This document shows, one piece after another, positions 1-5,503 of a DNA stretch of 8,139 nucleotides. The notes below the pieces were generated by a model. It did not search any database and had not been told where the DNA came from. It saw only the letters and a program-made list of their open reading frames with translations. This stretch comes from Hyphomicrobiales bacterium (GTDB lineage Bacteria > Pseudomonadota > Alphaproteobacteria > Rhizobiales > Xanthobacteraceae). Within the stretch, counting starts at the first letter, position 1. Each line of letters starts with the position of its first letter. The position numbers were made by a program, and so were the translations under genes. The stretch covers positions 2,205 through 10,343 of the forward strand of contig PKXB01000210.1 of the NCBI GenBank assembly GCA_003133345.1. The letters are read 5' to 3'.

Positions 1-1
1 G

Positions 2-148
2 GAAGCGGCGTTTTGCGTCGAGACGCTTGAAGACGCTTTGGCTCGTCACGGCAAGCCGGATATCTTCAACCGGTTCAATCACGTCGGCGGGCACTTTGAT
101 AGCGCGCCGCGCGCCGAATATTCAACCAGCCGCGAGTACAACATCTGA
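2..148 (+). pseudogene. IS3-family transposase (OrfB) remnant
   Basis: The frame starting at base 2 reads EAAFCVETLEDALARHGKPD and then IFN. This closely matches the part of IS3-family OrfB integrases (rve, DDE fold) just before the conserved NTDQGSQFT block that carries the second catalytic aspartate. After IFN (base 70) the expected TDQG block is absent. The frame continues with 25 unrelated residues to a TGA at 146-148, so the second Asp and the final Glu region are missing and the protein cannot be an active transposase. The 5' part lies outside the window, so whether the rest of the element is intact is unknown. I saw no continuation of the transposase in the other frames downstream, which favours a deletion or recombination breakpoint over a simple frameshift. 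Family recognition is from memory of the motif; similarity spans only about 23 residues. Confidence 0.7.
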
Positions 149-180
149 AGTTCTTATACATCATCATTTCTCGTTATCGG

Positions 181-190
181 AGAATATTCT
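181..190. repeat. 10-bp perfect palindrome between ribosome site and ATG
   Basis: AGAATATTCT is its own reverse complement. It overlaps the last bases of the GGAG ribosome-site core (179-182) and abuts the ATG at 191. It could be a small operator half-site pair or chance in this AT-richer stretch; no second copy was seen nearby. Confidence 0.3.
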
Positions 191-328
191 ATGTTTGCAA
201 TCACATGTGTTTCCTGGCAGGGGAGATTCGGCTCCAGCAGGAACATTATCCCAGGGATCAGCGCCGGCTCTGGGTCGATTAATCTCGATAATTTTCTGCT
301 AGCCGTATGGCATGACAGCGCGACATGA
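191..328 (+). CDS. possible 45-aa small protein or leader peptide coupled to the epimerase
   Basis: An ATG at 191 opens a 45-codon frame ending in TGA at 326-328, which overlaps the epimerase ATG at 325 as ATGA, the classic layout for translational coupling. A GGAG Shine-Dalgarno match lies at 179-182, 8 nt before the ATG. The epimerase has no comparably good ribosome site of its own. The peptide begins MFAITCVSWQGRFG, has no clear signal peptide or transmembrane segment, and resembles no family I recognise. A perfect 10-bp palindrome (AGAATATTCT, 181-190) fills the space between the Shine-Dalgarno core and the start codon. A TATACA at 155-160 could be a -10 box, but no convincing -35 accompanies it. 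It may be a real small gene, a leader whose translation feeds the epimerase, or a chance frame; the signals support translation but no homology does. Confidence 0.35.
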   Translation: MFAITCVSWQGRFGSSRNIIPGISAGSGSINLDNFLLAVWHDSAT

Positions 329-1260
329 AAACAAAACGCGTATTAGTTACGGGCGCTTCGGGTTTCATCGGCCGGCCCCTGGTGGATGCTTTGCTCCGCG
401 CCGGTTATGCGGTTCGGGCAGTGACGCGCCGTCAAGGATCGTTTCCGGATTCGGTTGAGGTCGCAATCGTACCGGATTTGAAAAATCACATTGACTGGAA
501 TCCAATTCTGCGCGGCGTCGATATTGTCATTCACCTGGCGGGTATGGTCCACAGCGAAGTTCCTGAAACCGCCTATTCCGAGTTCGATCAAGTCAACTGG
601 ATAGCCACGCAACGGCTGGCTCATGCGGCCAAAGAGGCGGGGATCGATCGCTTTATCTATATTTCATCGGTGCGGGCCCAAGTCGGCGCTTTCGCGGTGC
701 AGGCAATACACGAACAGGACGAGCCTCGCCCGACCAACCAATATGGTCGCTCAAAACTTGCCGCCGAACAGGCAGTACAGGCGGCGGGCGTGCCTTTTAC
801 GATCTTTAGACCTGTCGTCATCTATGGCCCGCATCCGAAAGGAAACATGCGGACGTTAGTCCGACTCGCGCGGTCGTCCTTGCCGCTCCCGGTCGCGAGC
901 TTCACGAGTCGGCGGTCAGTGCTTGCAGTCGACAATCTCATTTCTGCGATTATTTTCGCACTGAATAATCCAGTCACGATCGGCGAGACCTATCTGGTCG
1001 CGGATTCCAAAGCGATGACAATCGGCGAAATTGTGACGATGCTGCGCAAGATACAAGGACGTTGGTCGTCGACCATATCTATCCCGCAAGTCATCGTTCG
1101 TCTTTTGTTGATGCTGTGCGGCCGCACGGATCTTTGGTCACGTCTAAGCGGAAATTCTGTCGTCGATACCAGCAAGCTTGAATCGGTGGGCTGGCGCCCC
1201 GCTATTGACACGTATGAAGGCCTGCGCGGAATGATGCGTGCTGAAGACGGCGAACCCTGA
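325..1260 (+). CDS. NAD-dependent epimerase/dehydratase (extended SDR), nucleotide-sugar modification
   Basis: This 311-residue cytoplasmic enzyme of the extended short-chain dehydrogenase family most likely acts on an NDP-sugar, as a 4-epimerase or 4-keto reductase. An N-terminal Rossmann fold carries GASGFIG at residues 10-16 for NAD(P). Catalytic residues visible are the Ser pair in YISSVRA (114-115) and Y140-x3-K144 in YGRSK. The segment FRPVVIYGPHPKGNM (161-175) followed by a stretch ending RRSVLAVDNL (196-205) resembles the WbpV/WreQ group, which reduces a UDP-4-keto-6-deoxy-HexNAc to UDP-QuiNAc in O-antigen synthesis. That assignment is from memory and the substrate is not certain. The length fits the family. 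The start at 325 is supported by the GxxGxxG spacing; an upstream in-frame ATG at 307 is followed at once by a stop. Its ATG overlaps the stop of the small ORF. Codons such as TTA, GTA, ATA and GGA are more frequent than in the downstream genes, suggesting a different origin. The wzm/wzt exporter downstream supports a role in surface glycan synthesis. Confidence 0.88.
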   Translation: MKTKRVLVTGASGFIGRPLVDALLRAGYAVRAVTRRQGSFPDSVEVAIVPDLKNHIDWNPILRGVDIVIHLAGMVHSEVPETAYSEFDQVNWIATQRLAHAAKEAGIDRFIYISSVRAQVGAFAVQAIHEQDEPRPTNQYGRSKLAAEQAVQAAGVPFTIFRPVVIYGPHPKGNMRTLVRLARSSLPLPVASFTSRRSVLAVDNLISAIIFALNNPVTIGETYLVADSKAMTIGEIVTMLRKIQGRWSSTISIPQVIVRLLLMLCGRTDLWSRLSGNSVVDTSKLESVGWRPAIDTYEGLRGMMRAEDGEP

Positions 1261-1384
1261 TCGCAATCTCGATGGATCGCCGAAATGTAGTGGCAAACCG
1301 CTTGCCCGGCGCGGATTTCCATGCGCGTTCAATGATCGGGTGACGCGCGCCAGGAACCTGTGCTAAACGCCCGCTGGCCGTAAC

Positions 1385-1390
1385 AAGGAG
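1385..1390 (+). promoter_or_regulatory. strong AAGGAG Shine-Dalgarno match upstream of wzm
   Basis: AAGGAG is the best ribosome-site match in the gap before wzm, but it lies 16 nt before the TTG at 1407 and 28 nt before the ATG at 1419. Either the site is not the one used, or translation starts at a non-standard codon nearer to it. It decides the start only weakly. Confidence 0.35.
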
Positions 1391-1406
1391 CCACGAAATC
1401 CCCCAG

Positions 1407-2261
1407 TTGACCGCCGGCATGACCACGGCCGCCCTTCCCAAGCAAAAAGCGCCCGTCACCCGCATATCCGCGGAATCGGTGCCGGCGCAGGCCTTCGCCG
1501 ATCTCCTCAACGGCGCCCGGCTCTACGAGCTTTGGAGCCGTTTTGCCTTCCACGATATCCGGCAGCGGTTTCGCCGCTCGGTGCTCGGCCCCTTCTGGCT
1601 GACGTTTTCGATGGGTATTTTGGTCGCGACCTTGGGCCTCGTGTTTTCCGCCCTGTTTCAACAGGATGTCGCCAAGACGCTGCCCTACATTGCGACCGGC
1701 ATCATCTTCTGGGGCCTGCTCACGAGCTGCATCAACGAAGGCACCATGGTTTTCATCTCGGCAGAATCCGAGATCCGCAACCTCCCTATGCCGCTCAACG
1801 TGCATTTTTACCGGATGATGGCGCGCAATGTCATGATCTGGGGCTTCAACATGGCGATCTATGTCGTCGTGGTGGTCTGGTTCGGCTTGATGCCCGGATG
1901 GAACGCCCTGCTGTTCGTCCCCAGCTTCATCCTCTTCCTCATCAACACCGCGTGGATTTCGCTGGCGGTCGGGGTGCTCTCTACCCGCTATCGCGATATT
2001 CCACAGCTGATTGCCAATGCGATCCAGGTCATATTTTTCCTGACCCCGATCTTCTGGTCGCCCGCAGCCCTGCCGAGCCGGCCGGCTTTTGTGGAGCTCA
2101 ACCCGTTCTATCACCTCATCGAGATCGTCCGGGCGCCGTTGCTTGGCGAGGTGGTGTCGCAACTGAGTTGGGGCCTCAGCATCGGCATGGCGTTGGCCGG
2201 ACTCGGTTTTACCGCCTGGCTCTATCGCCGGGCTCACGCCCGCATCGCATATTGGGTCTGA
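1407..2261 (+). CDS. wzm: O-antigen/polysaccharide ABC exporter, permease subunit (Wzm-like)
   Basis: This inner-membrane permease of the ABC-2 class would pair with the adjacent ATPase to flip or export a lipid-linked polysaccharide. The protein has up to 284 residues. After a polar N-terminus with an amphipathic stretch (about 38-57), six hydrophobic segments are visible at roughly 62-84, 92-112, 143-162, 166-190, 204-222 and 252-274. Family hallmarks are RRSVLGPFWLTFSMGI (57-71), STRYRDIPQ (192-200) and NPFYHLIEIVRAPLLG (232-247). The start is uncertain. The TTG at 1407 has AAGGAG (1385-1390) 16 nt upstream, which is too far for a standard site. The in-frame ATG at 1419 gives a 280-residue protein and is farther still. 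The frame is open back to a TGA at 1341, but no ATG or GTG lies between. The stop is followed 5 nt later by the wzt start, so the two are translated from one message. Confidence 0.92.
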   Translation: MTAGMTTAALPKQKAPVTRISAESVPAQAFADLLNGARLYELWSRFAFHDIRQRFRRSVLGPFWLTFSMGILVATLGLVFSALFQQDVAKTLPYIATGIIFWGLLTSCINEGTMVFISAESEIRNLPMPLNVHFYRMMARNVMIWGFNMAIYVVVVVWFGLMPGWNALLFVPSFILFLINTAWISLAVGVLSTRYRDIPQLIANAIQVIFFLTPIFWSPAALPSRPAFVELNPFYHLIEIVRAPLLGEVVSQLSWGLSIGMALAGLGFTAWLYRRAHARIAYWV

Positions 2262-2266
2262 ACCGA

Positions 2267-2974
2267 ATGGCGCATATTTCCATCGAGAACCTGACGGTCG
2301 AATTCGCGATTTTCGGCGCCAGCTCCCGCTCGCTCAAGAACCAGATCTTGTCGCAGGCGACCGGCGGTCGCGTCATGGCGGGAGCCCGCGATATCGTTAC
2401 CGTACGCGCCATCGATGGTCTTAACCTCGAGATCAACGATGGCGATCGCATCGGCCTTGTCGGCCATAACGGCTCGGGCAAGACGACGCTGCTGCGAGTG
2501 CTCGCCGGCATCTACAAGCCGAGCGGCGGCGCCATCACCATCGAGGGGCGAGTCGGGGCGCTGTTCAACTCCCATGCCGGGATGGACCCGGAATCGACCG
2601 GCCTCGAGAATATTTATCTGCGTGGCTACATGATGGGTATGGGCCGGCGCGAGATCGCGGCCAAGCTCGACGATATCGCCGAATTCACCGAGCTCGGCGA
2701 TTTTCTGAGGCTGCCGATGCGCACCTATTCGGCCGGCATGTTCGCGCGGCTGGCCTTCGCCGTCTCGACCGCCGCGCATAACGATATTCTGCTGATCGAT
2801 GAGGGGCTCGGCGCCGGCGACGCGGCGTTCCAGAAGAAAGTGCGGCAGCGGATCGAGAACCTTTTCGACCGCACCTCTATCGTCATCCTCGCGAGCCATT
2901 CGGAAGCGCTGATCTCGGAGTTCTGCAGCCGCCGGGTGCAGCTGGAGCATGGCGTGCTCAAGAACGCCGCGTAG
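2267..2974 (+). CDS. wzt: O-antigen/polysaccharide ABC exporter, ATP-binding subunit (Wzt-like, no glycan-binding domain)
   Basis: This 235-residue ATPase would energise the Wzm permease at the cytoplasmic face. Walker A is GHNGSGKTT (66-74). The signature motif is YSAGM (144-148), the variant usual in the Wzt/KpsT group instead of LSGGQ. Walker B is ILLIDE (164-169) followed by GLGAGD, and the switch histidine is H201 in ASHSE. The N-terminal segment before Walker A, with the SSRSLKNQ stretch, is also typical of this group. The protein stops right after the nucleotide-binding domain, so it lacks the roughly 150-200-residue C-terminal carbohydrate-binding domain of Wzt from E. coli O9a. It is closer in size to KpsT and Klebsiella O2a-type Wzt. 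The chosen ATG is the first after the wzm stop, 5 nt away; the frame is open much further upstream, but that part overlaps wzm and is not conserved. Confidence 0.93.
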   Translation: MAHISIENLTVEFAIFGASSRSLKNQILSQATGGRVMAGARDIVTVRAIDGLNLEINDGDRIGLVGHNGSGKTTLLRVLAGIYKPSGGAITIEGRVGALFNSHAGMDPESTGLENIYLRGYMMGMGRREIAAKLDDIAEFTELGDFLRLPMRTYSAGMFARLAFAVSTAAHNDILLIDEGLGAGDAAFQKKVRQRIENLFDRTSIVILASHSEALISEFCSRRVQLEHGVLKNAA

Positions 2975-3032
2975 AGGGCCATCCTCGCTTGGCATCTCGA
3001 TTGAACAACGGTATTGGCGGCGTTTGGTGCGC

Positions 3033-3584
3033 ATGATGAACGATTATCTGGCCAATACGCTTTCCTTGGCTCGCAGAGAGCCGCAGCTGACCGCCGCGGG
3101 CATTATCGTCGTCGTCGGCGCGCTGACCATTGGCGGCTTTTACTTCTTCCAGTACGTCTTGCACCTGCCGCCGTGCCCGCTCTGCCTGGAGCAGCGGCAA
3201 CCCTACTATTTCTGCGTTCCGCTCGCCGCCTTGCTCTTTATCGGCGCCAATTACGGCGCGTCGAGCAAGGTGATGATCGCGGGCTTTGCCGTGATTACCG
3301 CTTTCATGCTCTGGAACAGCGGGCTTGGCGTGTATCACGCCGGTGTCGAATGGAAGTGGTGGCAGGGGCCGATCGACTGCTCGGGGCCGATCAATAAATT
3401 CGGCGCCGCCCGCGATATCTTCAAGCAATTGGACAATATCATCACGGTCCGCTGCGACGAGGTATCCTGGCGTTTCCTCGGCCTCTCGCTCGCCGGCTGG
3501 AACGTGCTGGTATCGCTCGGGTTGGCCGCGGTCGCCGCCTGGGGCGCACTGGCCGCGCTCGCGAAGCAAAAACGATCCGGCTAG
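3033..3584 (+). CDS. dsbB: disulfide bond formation protein B (DsbB)
   Basis: This inner-membrane quinone reductase re-oxidises periplasmic DsbA and passes electrons to ubiquinone. The 183-residue protein shows four hydrophobic segments, at about 20-41, 59-74, 80-98 and 149-175. Both redox cysteine pairs are present: C48-x2-C51 in the first periplasmic loop (PPCPLCLEQR) and C116 with C141 in the second loop. This matches the C41/C44 and C104/C130 arrangement of E. coli DsbB. The motif YHAGVEWKWWQGP (101-113) just before C116 is typical of alphaproteobacterial members. Two consecutive ATGs occur (3033 and 3036), with in-frame TTG 3024 and GTG 3027 just upstream. I chose 3033 because a longer frame from 2949 overlaps wzt and adds a charged, unconserved tail. 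It lies 58 nt after wzt and 31 nt before the flavoprotein gene, so read-through from wzt is possible. A dsbA partner is not in the window. Confidence 0.94.
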   Translation: MMNDYLANTLSLARREPQLTAAGIIVVVGALTIGGFYFFQYVLHLPPCPLCLEQRQPYYFCVPLAALLFIGANYGASSKVMIAGFAVITAFMLWNSGLGVYHAGVEWKWWQGPIDCSGPINKFGAARDIFKQLDNIITVRCDEVSWRFLGLSLAGWNVLVSLGLAAVAAWGALAALAKQKRSG

Positions 3585-3615
3585 TGTGGCGCAGAAAATC
3601 ACAAGGTAAGCCGCC

Positions 3616-4857
3616 ATGGAAGTGCTCATCATCGGCGCCGGCATCGGCGGATTGACGCTCGGCCTGATGCTGCATCGCGCCGGCATCGCAGCCCGCGTGT
3701 TCGAGGCGGCATCCGAGCTCAAGGCGGTCGGCGTCGGCATCAACATCCTGCCGCATGCTTCGCGTGAATTATGCGCGCTCGGGCTGGAAGACGCGCTCGC
3801 CAAGGTCGCCGTCACCACGCGCGAATATTGTTTCTACAACCGCTTCGGTCAGCACATCTACAGCGAGCCGGCCGGGCGTTTCGCCGGCTATGACGTGTCA
3901 CAGTTCTCCATCCACCGCGGTGATCTGCAGATGGTGCTGCTCGACGCCTTCATCGCGCGCGCCGGCGCCGACAAGGTGATCCTCGGCCGGCGCTGCACGC
4001 GCGTCGACTACGATGGCGATGAGGCGATCGCGCATTTCGAGGATGTGAACGGCAAGCCATTGCCGGCGCAACGCGGCGCGGTGGCGGTGAGCTGCGAGGG
4101 CATCCATTCGGTGTTGCGCAAGCAGCTTTATCCGAACGAAGGCCCGCCAAAATATTCCGGCATCAACATGTGGCGCGGCGTCACCCGCTGGCAGCCGATC
4201 CTCTCGGGTGCCAGCATGATCCGCATTGGCTGGCACCATCCGGCCAAGCTGCTGATCTATCCGATCCGCAACAATATCGACGCGCAAGGCCACCAGTTGG
4301 TGAACTGGGTATGCGACATCGAGACGCCGCAATACCAGGCACGCGACTGGAACCGGCGCGGCCGGCTGGAGGATTTCTTGCCCGCAATGGCGGACTGGCA
4401 TTTCGACTGGCTCGACGTGCCGCAGTTCATCCGCGGCGCCGACGCCATTCTGGAATATCCCATGGTCGATCAGGACCCGCTGCCGCGCTGGAGTTTCGGC
4501 CGGCTCACGCTTTTGGGCGACGCCGCGCATCCGATGTATCCGCGCGGCGCCAACGGCGCGGCGCAGGCGATCCTCGATTGCCGCGCGCTGGCGGATGCGT
4601 TGAAAGCCAACGCCGATGCGGTCGCCGCGCTCAAGGTCTATGAGGCCAAGCGGTTGCCGGCGACCAGCGAAGTCGTGCTCGCCAACCGCAAGGCGCCGCC
4701 CGACGCGATTTTGCAGGAAGTCTACCACCGCACCGGCGACAAACCGTTTAAGAACATCGACGACGTCATCAGCCGTGCGGAACTGATAGCGTTGTCGGAA
4801 AGTTACAAACGGGTTGCGGGCTACGACAAGGAGCGGCTGAAGGCGCAACGCGCATGA
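3616..4857 (+). CDS. FAD-dependent monooxygenase (PhzS-like, PHBH fold)
   Basis: This is a cytoplasmic class A flavoprotein hydroxylase of 413 residues, of usual length for the family; the substrate is unknown. The N-terminal dinucleotide motif is GAGIGG (7-12), with E30 at the end of the second strand for the FAD ribose. R101 in the SIHRGDLQ segment (98-105) fits the conserved family arginine. The GD motif with its following loop is GDAAHPMYPRGANGAAQAIL (301-320); the MYPxGxNGAxQAI form is characteristic of the PhzS/phenazine-carboxylate monooxygenase branch. At the position of the conserved DG motif the protein reads SCEGIHSVLRK (159-169), so the usual Asp is Glu161. AAGG at 3603-3606 lies 9 nt before the ATG and supports the start. 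The last two codons and the TGA fall inside the palindromic repeat at 4850-4898, so the C-terminus was probably redefined by its insertion. Neighbouring redox genes do not identify the substrate. Confidence 0.9.
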   Translation: MEVLIIGAGIGGLTLGLMLHRAGIAARVFEAASELKAVGVGINILPHASRELCALGLEDALAKVAVTTREYCFYNRFGQHIYSEPAGRFAGYDVSQFSIHRGDLQMVLLDAFIARAGADKVILGRRCTRVDYDGDEAIAHFEDVNGKPLPAQRGAVAVSCEGIHSVLRKQLYPNEGPPKYSGINMWRGVTRWQPILSGASMIRIGWHHPAKLLIYPIRNNIDAQGHQLVNWVCDIETPQYQARDWNRRGRLEDFLPAMADWHFDWLDVPQFIRGADAILEYPMVDQDPLPRWSFGRLTLLGDAAHPMYPRGANGAAQAILDCRALADALKANADAVAALKVYEAKRLPATSEVVLANRKAPPDAILQEVYHRTGDKPFKNIDDVISRAELIALSESYKRVAGYDKERLKAQRA

Positions 4858-4898
4858 TCCCGAAAAGTGGGAACCGGTTTTCGGACAAGATCATGCGC
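4850..4898. repeat. palindromic intergenic repeat (Hyphomicrobiales REP-like element)
   Basis: The outer arms GCGCATGATC (4850-4859) and GATCATGCGC (4889-4898) are perfect inverted repeats. The inner arms CCGAAAA (4860-4866) and TTTTCGG (4878-4884) are also perfect, with an 11-nt loop and a 4-nt bulge (ACAA, 4885-4888) on the right side. The transcript could therefore form a long hairpin with 17 paired bases. From memory, near-identical elements occur many times between genes in Bradyrhizobium, Rhodopseudomonas and relatives, often followed by an A-rich tail and a GCGC-type end, as here (4899-4918). The left arm overlaps the 3' end of the monooxygenase gene. No second copy is in the window. 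The A-run after it does not make it a rho-independent terminator on either strand, but the hairpin could protect the 3' end of the mRNA. Confidence 0.82.
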
Positions 4899-4948
4899 AA
4901 AAAAATGAATAGATGCGCCTAACTCCACGACAAGGGATAACGAAACAT

Positions 4949-5497
4949 ATGTCTATATCGGAAAACGCACTCGGCTACACCGGGACGGCGAAGGCGCTGC
5001 ATTGGACGATCGTGACGCTGCTGATCGTTCAATTTGTGCTGTCGTGGACGATGCCGGAAATCCACCGCGACACCAAACCCGAGACGCTGATAAATTTGCA
5101 TCTGTCGTTCGGCGCGCTGACCCTTGGCGTGGCCATCATTCGCCTGACTTGGCGGGCGACTCACGCCGAGCCGCCGCCGGAAGATGGCCTGCCGCCGTGG
5201 CAGCTGCAATCGGCGCGCGTCATGCACTGGCTGCTCTACGGACTGCTGTTCGTGCTGCCGATCCTGGGCTGGATCAACGCCTCCTACCGCGGCTTCGCGG
5301 TTTCGGTGTTCGGCCTGTTCGAATTGCCGAAGCTGGTGGCGACGCGCGCGCCTGGCTTCGGCTGGACCGGCGACGTGCACGGACTGCTGGCGAATTACTT
5401 GATGCTGACTTTGGGTGGCTTGCACGTGGCGGCCGGTCTCTATCATTATTTCATTCGCCGCGATCGCGTGTTGCAGCGGATGTTGCCGGGCGCCTAA
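4949..5497 (+). CDS. cytochrome b561 (diheme inner-membrane electron carrier)
   Basis: This 182-residue membrane cytochrome of the prokaryotic b561 family (CybB/YceJ type) passes electrons between quinol and another acceptor, with suggested roles in superoxide or quinone redox. Four hydrophobic segments are visible at about 16-34, 52-68, 91-110 and 145-168. Candidate heme-ligating histidines sit at family positions: H18 (KALHW), H51 (NLHLSFG), H144 (DVHG) and H159 (GLHVA). The GWINASYRGF loop (107-116) is also typical. AAGGGA at 4932-4937 lies 11 nt before the ATG at 4949. An in-frame ATG at 4913 would extend the protein by 12 residues, but it has no ribosome site and lies in the tail of the repeat. 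The gene is 91 nt downstream of the monooxygenase, most of that gap being the repeat. It ends 6 bp from the macB stop on the other strand. Confidence 0.92.
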   Translation: MSISENALGYTGTAKALHWTIVTLLIVQFVLSWTMPEIHRDTKPETLINLHLSFGALTLGVAIIRLTWRATHAEPPPEDGLPPWQLQSARVMHWLLYGLLFVLPILGWINASYRGFAVSVFGLFELPKLVATRAPGFGWTGDVHGLLANYLMLTLGGLHVAAGLYHYFIRRDRVLQRMLPGA

Positions 5498-5503
5498 AGC
5501 CGC

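Noticed and set aside
287..292. GATAAT as a -10 box for the epimerase
   Set aside because: No TTGACA-like hexamer lies 16-18 bp upstream, and it lies inside the small ORF; a single hexamer is not enough.
27..302. 91-codon + strand ORF across the IS remnant and intergenic region
   Set aside because: It has no recognisable motif, overlaps the transposase-like frame and the better-supported small ORF, and lacks a ribosome site.
1340..1367. GTGACG-16 bp-GCTAAA as a promoter for wzm
   Set aside because: Both hexamers match the consensus poorly, so it is not distinguishable from chance.
1329..2237. 302-codon antisense ORF opposite wzm
   Set aside because: Its composition (rich in His, Arg, Glu, Asp, Gly) is typical of the mirror frame of a GC-rich membrane-protein gene. 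The sense strand has a clear permease.
1532..2266. Long upstream extension of the wzt reading frame
   Set aside because: It overlaps wzm entirely in another frame and shows no protein family features; wzt homology begins at ATG 2267.
2949..3032. N-terminal extension of DsbB from ATG 2949
   Set aside because: It would overlap wzt by 26 bp and add a charged, non-family sequence before the first membrane segment.
2234..3818. Two antisense ORFs (266 and 286 codons) opposite wzt and dsbB
   Set aside because: Both mirror well-recognised sense genes and show no motifs.
3898..4848. 316-codon antisense ORF opposite the monooxygenase
   Set aside because: It is the third-position G/C shadow of a confirmed flavoprotein gene; its residues are low-complexity Arg/His/Val/Ala.
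4850..4907. Repeat plus A-run as a rho-independent terminator
   Set aside because: On the + strand the hairpin is followed by A rather than T; on the - strand the T-run comes before the hairpin.
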